Assembly: GCA_937925455.1 (NCBI GenBank)
Contig: CALEWF010000212.1
Span: 1-7,382 of the forward strand
DNA length: 7,382 bases
From: an uncultured Flavobacteriales bacterium
GTDB taxonomy: Bacteria > Bacteroidota > Bacteroidia > CAIKAF01
Reading direction: 5' to 3'
A program made the translations under genes and the position numbers. Below are positions 6,755 to 7,382 of this stretch, in pieces (position 1 is the stretch's first letter; each line of letters opens with the position of its first letter). A model generated the notes under the pieces. That model searched no databases. It saw only the letters and a program-made list of their open reading frames with translations, and was not told where the DNA came from.

Positions 6755-6937
6755 TTATTTAATTTCTTTATGTACAGTTACTCTTTTAAGAATTGGATTG
6801 TATTTTTTTAACTCCAAACGCTCTGTAGTATTTTTCTTGTTTTTGGTGGTAATATAACGGGAAGTGCCTGGCATACCACTATTTTTATGCTCTGTACATT
6901 CCAAAATTACCTGAACCCGGTTACCTTTTTTTGCCAT
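6755..6937 (-). CDS. rpmG: 50S ribosomal protein bL33
   Basis: A 60-residue large-subunit ribosomal protein. The core SRYITTKNKKNTTERLELKK and the ending TVHKEIK are characteristic of bL33. The zinc-ribbon CxxC pairs are lost: the first site reads ECTEH with a single cysteine and the second reads YNPILKR, so this is the zinc-independent (C-) form. An insertion HKNSGMPGTS relative to the E. coli protein is common in Bacteroidetes. The DUF4295 gene follows after 8 bases. rpmB, which often precedes rpmG, is not here; a tRNA gene takes its place. A good candidate promoter lies just upstream. Confidence 0.97.
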   Translation of the reverse strand: MAKKGNRVQVILECTEHKNSGMPGTSRYITTKNKKNTTERLELKKYNPILKRVTVHKEIK

Positions 6938-6962
6938 TTTAGTTAAATTTTAAACAGGACTG

Positions 6963-6992
6963 CAAATTTAAAACATTTATTTTAGTTTCCAA
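6963..6992 (-). promoter_or_regulatory. Candidate promoter for rpmG-DUF4295
   Basis: On the minus strand a full -7 box TAAATTTG (6963-6970, consensus TAnnTTTG) is preceded by TTGG (6989-6992) as a poor -33 element with an 18-base spacer. Transcription would start roughly 15-20 bases before the rpmG ATG. The -33 part overlaps the base of the stem-loop behind the tRNA, so the tRNA end and the rpmG promoter are packed together. Confidence 0.5.
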
Positions 6993-7021
6993 CCCTATCT
7001 TAAAAATTTAGATAAGGTTGG
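6989..7021 (-). terminator. Stem-loop behind tRNA-Leu
   Basis: Arms ccaacc-c-tatct (6989-7000) and agata-a-ggttgg (7010-7021) pair over 11 base pairs with one mismatch and a nine-base A/T loop. It begins five bases after the tRNA 3' end. It may end the tRNA transcript or guide 3' processing, but no run of T follows on the minus strand, so intrinsic termination is uncertain. Confidence 0.45.
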
Positions 7022-7026
7022 ATAGG

Positions 7027-7108
7027 TGCCCGGAACAGGAGTCGAACCTGCACAGCTTACGCTACACGCCCCTGAAACGTGCGTGTCTACCAATTCCACC
7101 ATCCGGGC
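7027..7108 (-). tRNA. tRNA-Leu (anticodon CAG)
   Basis: An 82-base class II tRNA. The acceptor stem GCCCGGA pairs with TCCGGGC, the discriminator is A, and the D-arm GTGGAATTGGTAGACAC is typical of leucine tRNAs. The anticodon stem CACGT/GCGTG encloses the loop TTCAGGG, giving anticodon CAG (7072-7074 on the reverse strand). A variable arm around TAGCGTAAGCTG is followed by a T-arm with TTCGACT. The 3' CCA is not encoded; the genome reads CCT after the discriminator. It stands alone between a flavoprotein gene and rpmG. Confidence 0.96.
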
Positions 7109-7118
7109 AAAAGAGGCT

Positions 7119-7126
7119 CAAAAATA
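7119..7126 (-). promoter_or_regulatory. Candidate -7 box for tRNA-Leu
   Basis: The minus strand reads TATTTTTG, a match to TAnnTTTG, ten bases before the mature tRNA 5' end, which would place the transcript start a few bases upstream of it. No TTTG is seen at the -33 position. The surrounding A/T runs make a chance match possible. Confidence 0.35.
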
Positions 7127-7149
7127 ATATTTTTTTCCATATCTTAAAT

Positions 7150-7382
7150 TTATACCTTTATTCCCCGAAGCATTTTGTTCCAATACAAATAGGGCAAAAT
7201 GTATTTTTTCAAAATCCATAACCTCCAATGAGGTTTGGCAGAGTTGAATACCAGCATTTGTTTTAGTTTAGGGTCAGGGGTAAATTCATTTTTGTAATTA
7301 AATTCTGCCAATACCATTTCATTGTATCCGGTAACTAATGGGCAAGACGAATATCCCTGATAAGAATAATTGTTCGCCTTGT
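7150..7382 (-). CDS. Sulfide:quinone oxidoreductase-like flavoprotein, C-terminal part
   Basis: The last 76 codons of a gene that enters from beyond the window end; reading starts at 7380 and stops at TAA 7150-7152. The fragment contains YSYQGYSSCPLVTGYNEMVL, then LAEFNYKNEF, and ends with ILKKYILPYLYWNKMLRG. This matches the C-terminal end of sulfide:quinone oxidoreductases and related FAD/NAD(P)-dependent oxidoreductases, peripheral membrane enzymes that oxidise sulfide and reduce quinone. The cysteine in SSCPLVTG corresponds to the C-terminal redox-active cysteine of that family. The FAD-binding part and the partner cysteine lie outside, so activity cannot be judged. The tRNA gene follows after 41 bases. 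Confidence 0.8.
   Translation of the reverse strand, partial: KANNYSYQGYSSCPLVTGYNEMVLAEFNYKNEFTPDPKLKQMLVFNSAKPHWRLWILKKYILPYLYWNKMLRGIKV

Noticed and set aside
7018..7221. Plus-strand open frame of 67 codons
   Set aside because: It runs through the tRNA-Leu gene and the 3' end of the flavoprotein gene on the opposite strand, and its product resembles nothing; it is the familiar spurious protein made by reading a tRNA backwards.

Overview
The window looks like a chromosomal segment of an AT-rich member of the Bacteroidota. Four things point there: a secreted protein with a type IX secretion (Por) C-terminal sorting domain, a DUF4295 small protein between rpmG and ftsY (a family known from this phylum), several upstream matches to the Bacteroidetes -7 box TAnnTTTG, and little visible Shine-Dalgarno signal. 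I cannot place it below phylum. All protein genes and the tRNA are on the minus strand, so the order of transcription runs from high to low coordinates.

In transcription order the window holds: the last 76 codons of a sulfide:quinone oxidoreductase-like flavoprotein (7150-7382); tRNA-Leu(CAG) (7027-7108) with a stem-loop just behind it; rpmG (bL33), the 51-residue DUF4295 gene, a terminator-like hairpin, ftsY and rimO (4235-6937); a 387-base gap holding a GC-rich repeat (3991-4192); then ychF, a DinB/DUF1569-like gene and a single-domain MazG-like gene in close spacing (1942-3847); and last a secreted seven-repeat beta-propeller protein (248-1879). A second, edge-truncated copy of the GC-rich repeat opens the window (1-68).

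The central genes share a theme of translation and protein export: a large-subunit protein (bL33), a small probable ribosome-associated protein, the SRP receptor FtsY, the uS12 methylthiotransferase RimO and the ribosome-associated ATPase YchF. The MazG-like and DinB-like genes behind ychF may do nucleotide or thiol housekeeping; this is inferred from family only.

The most unusual object is the GC-rich repeat. It is about 63% GC in an AT-rich setting, has no plausible ORF, is 66/68 identical between its two copies here, and contains several nested inverted repeats that could fold as a branched RNA or DNA structure. Both copies have the same orientation and lie in the 3' flank of a minus-strand gene. 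The rest of the window is mostly recognisable, conserved gene content.
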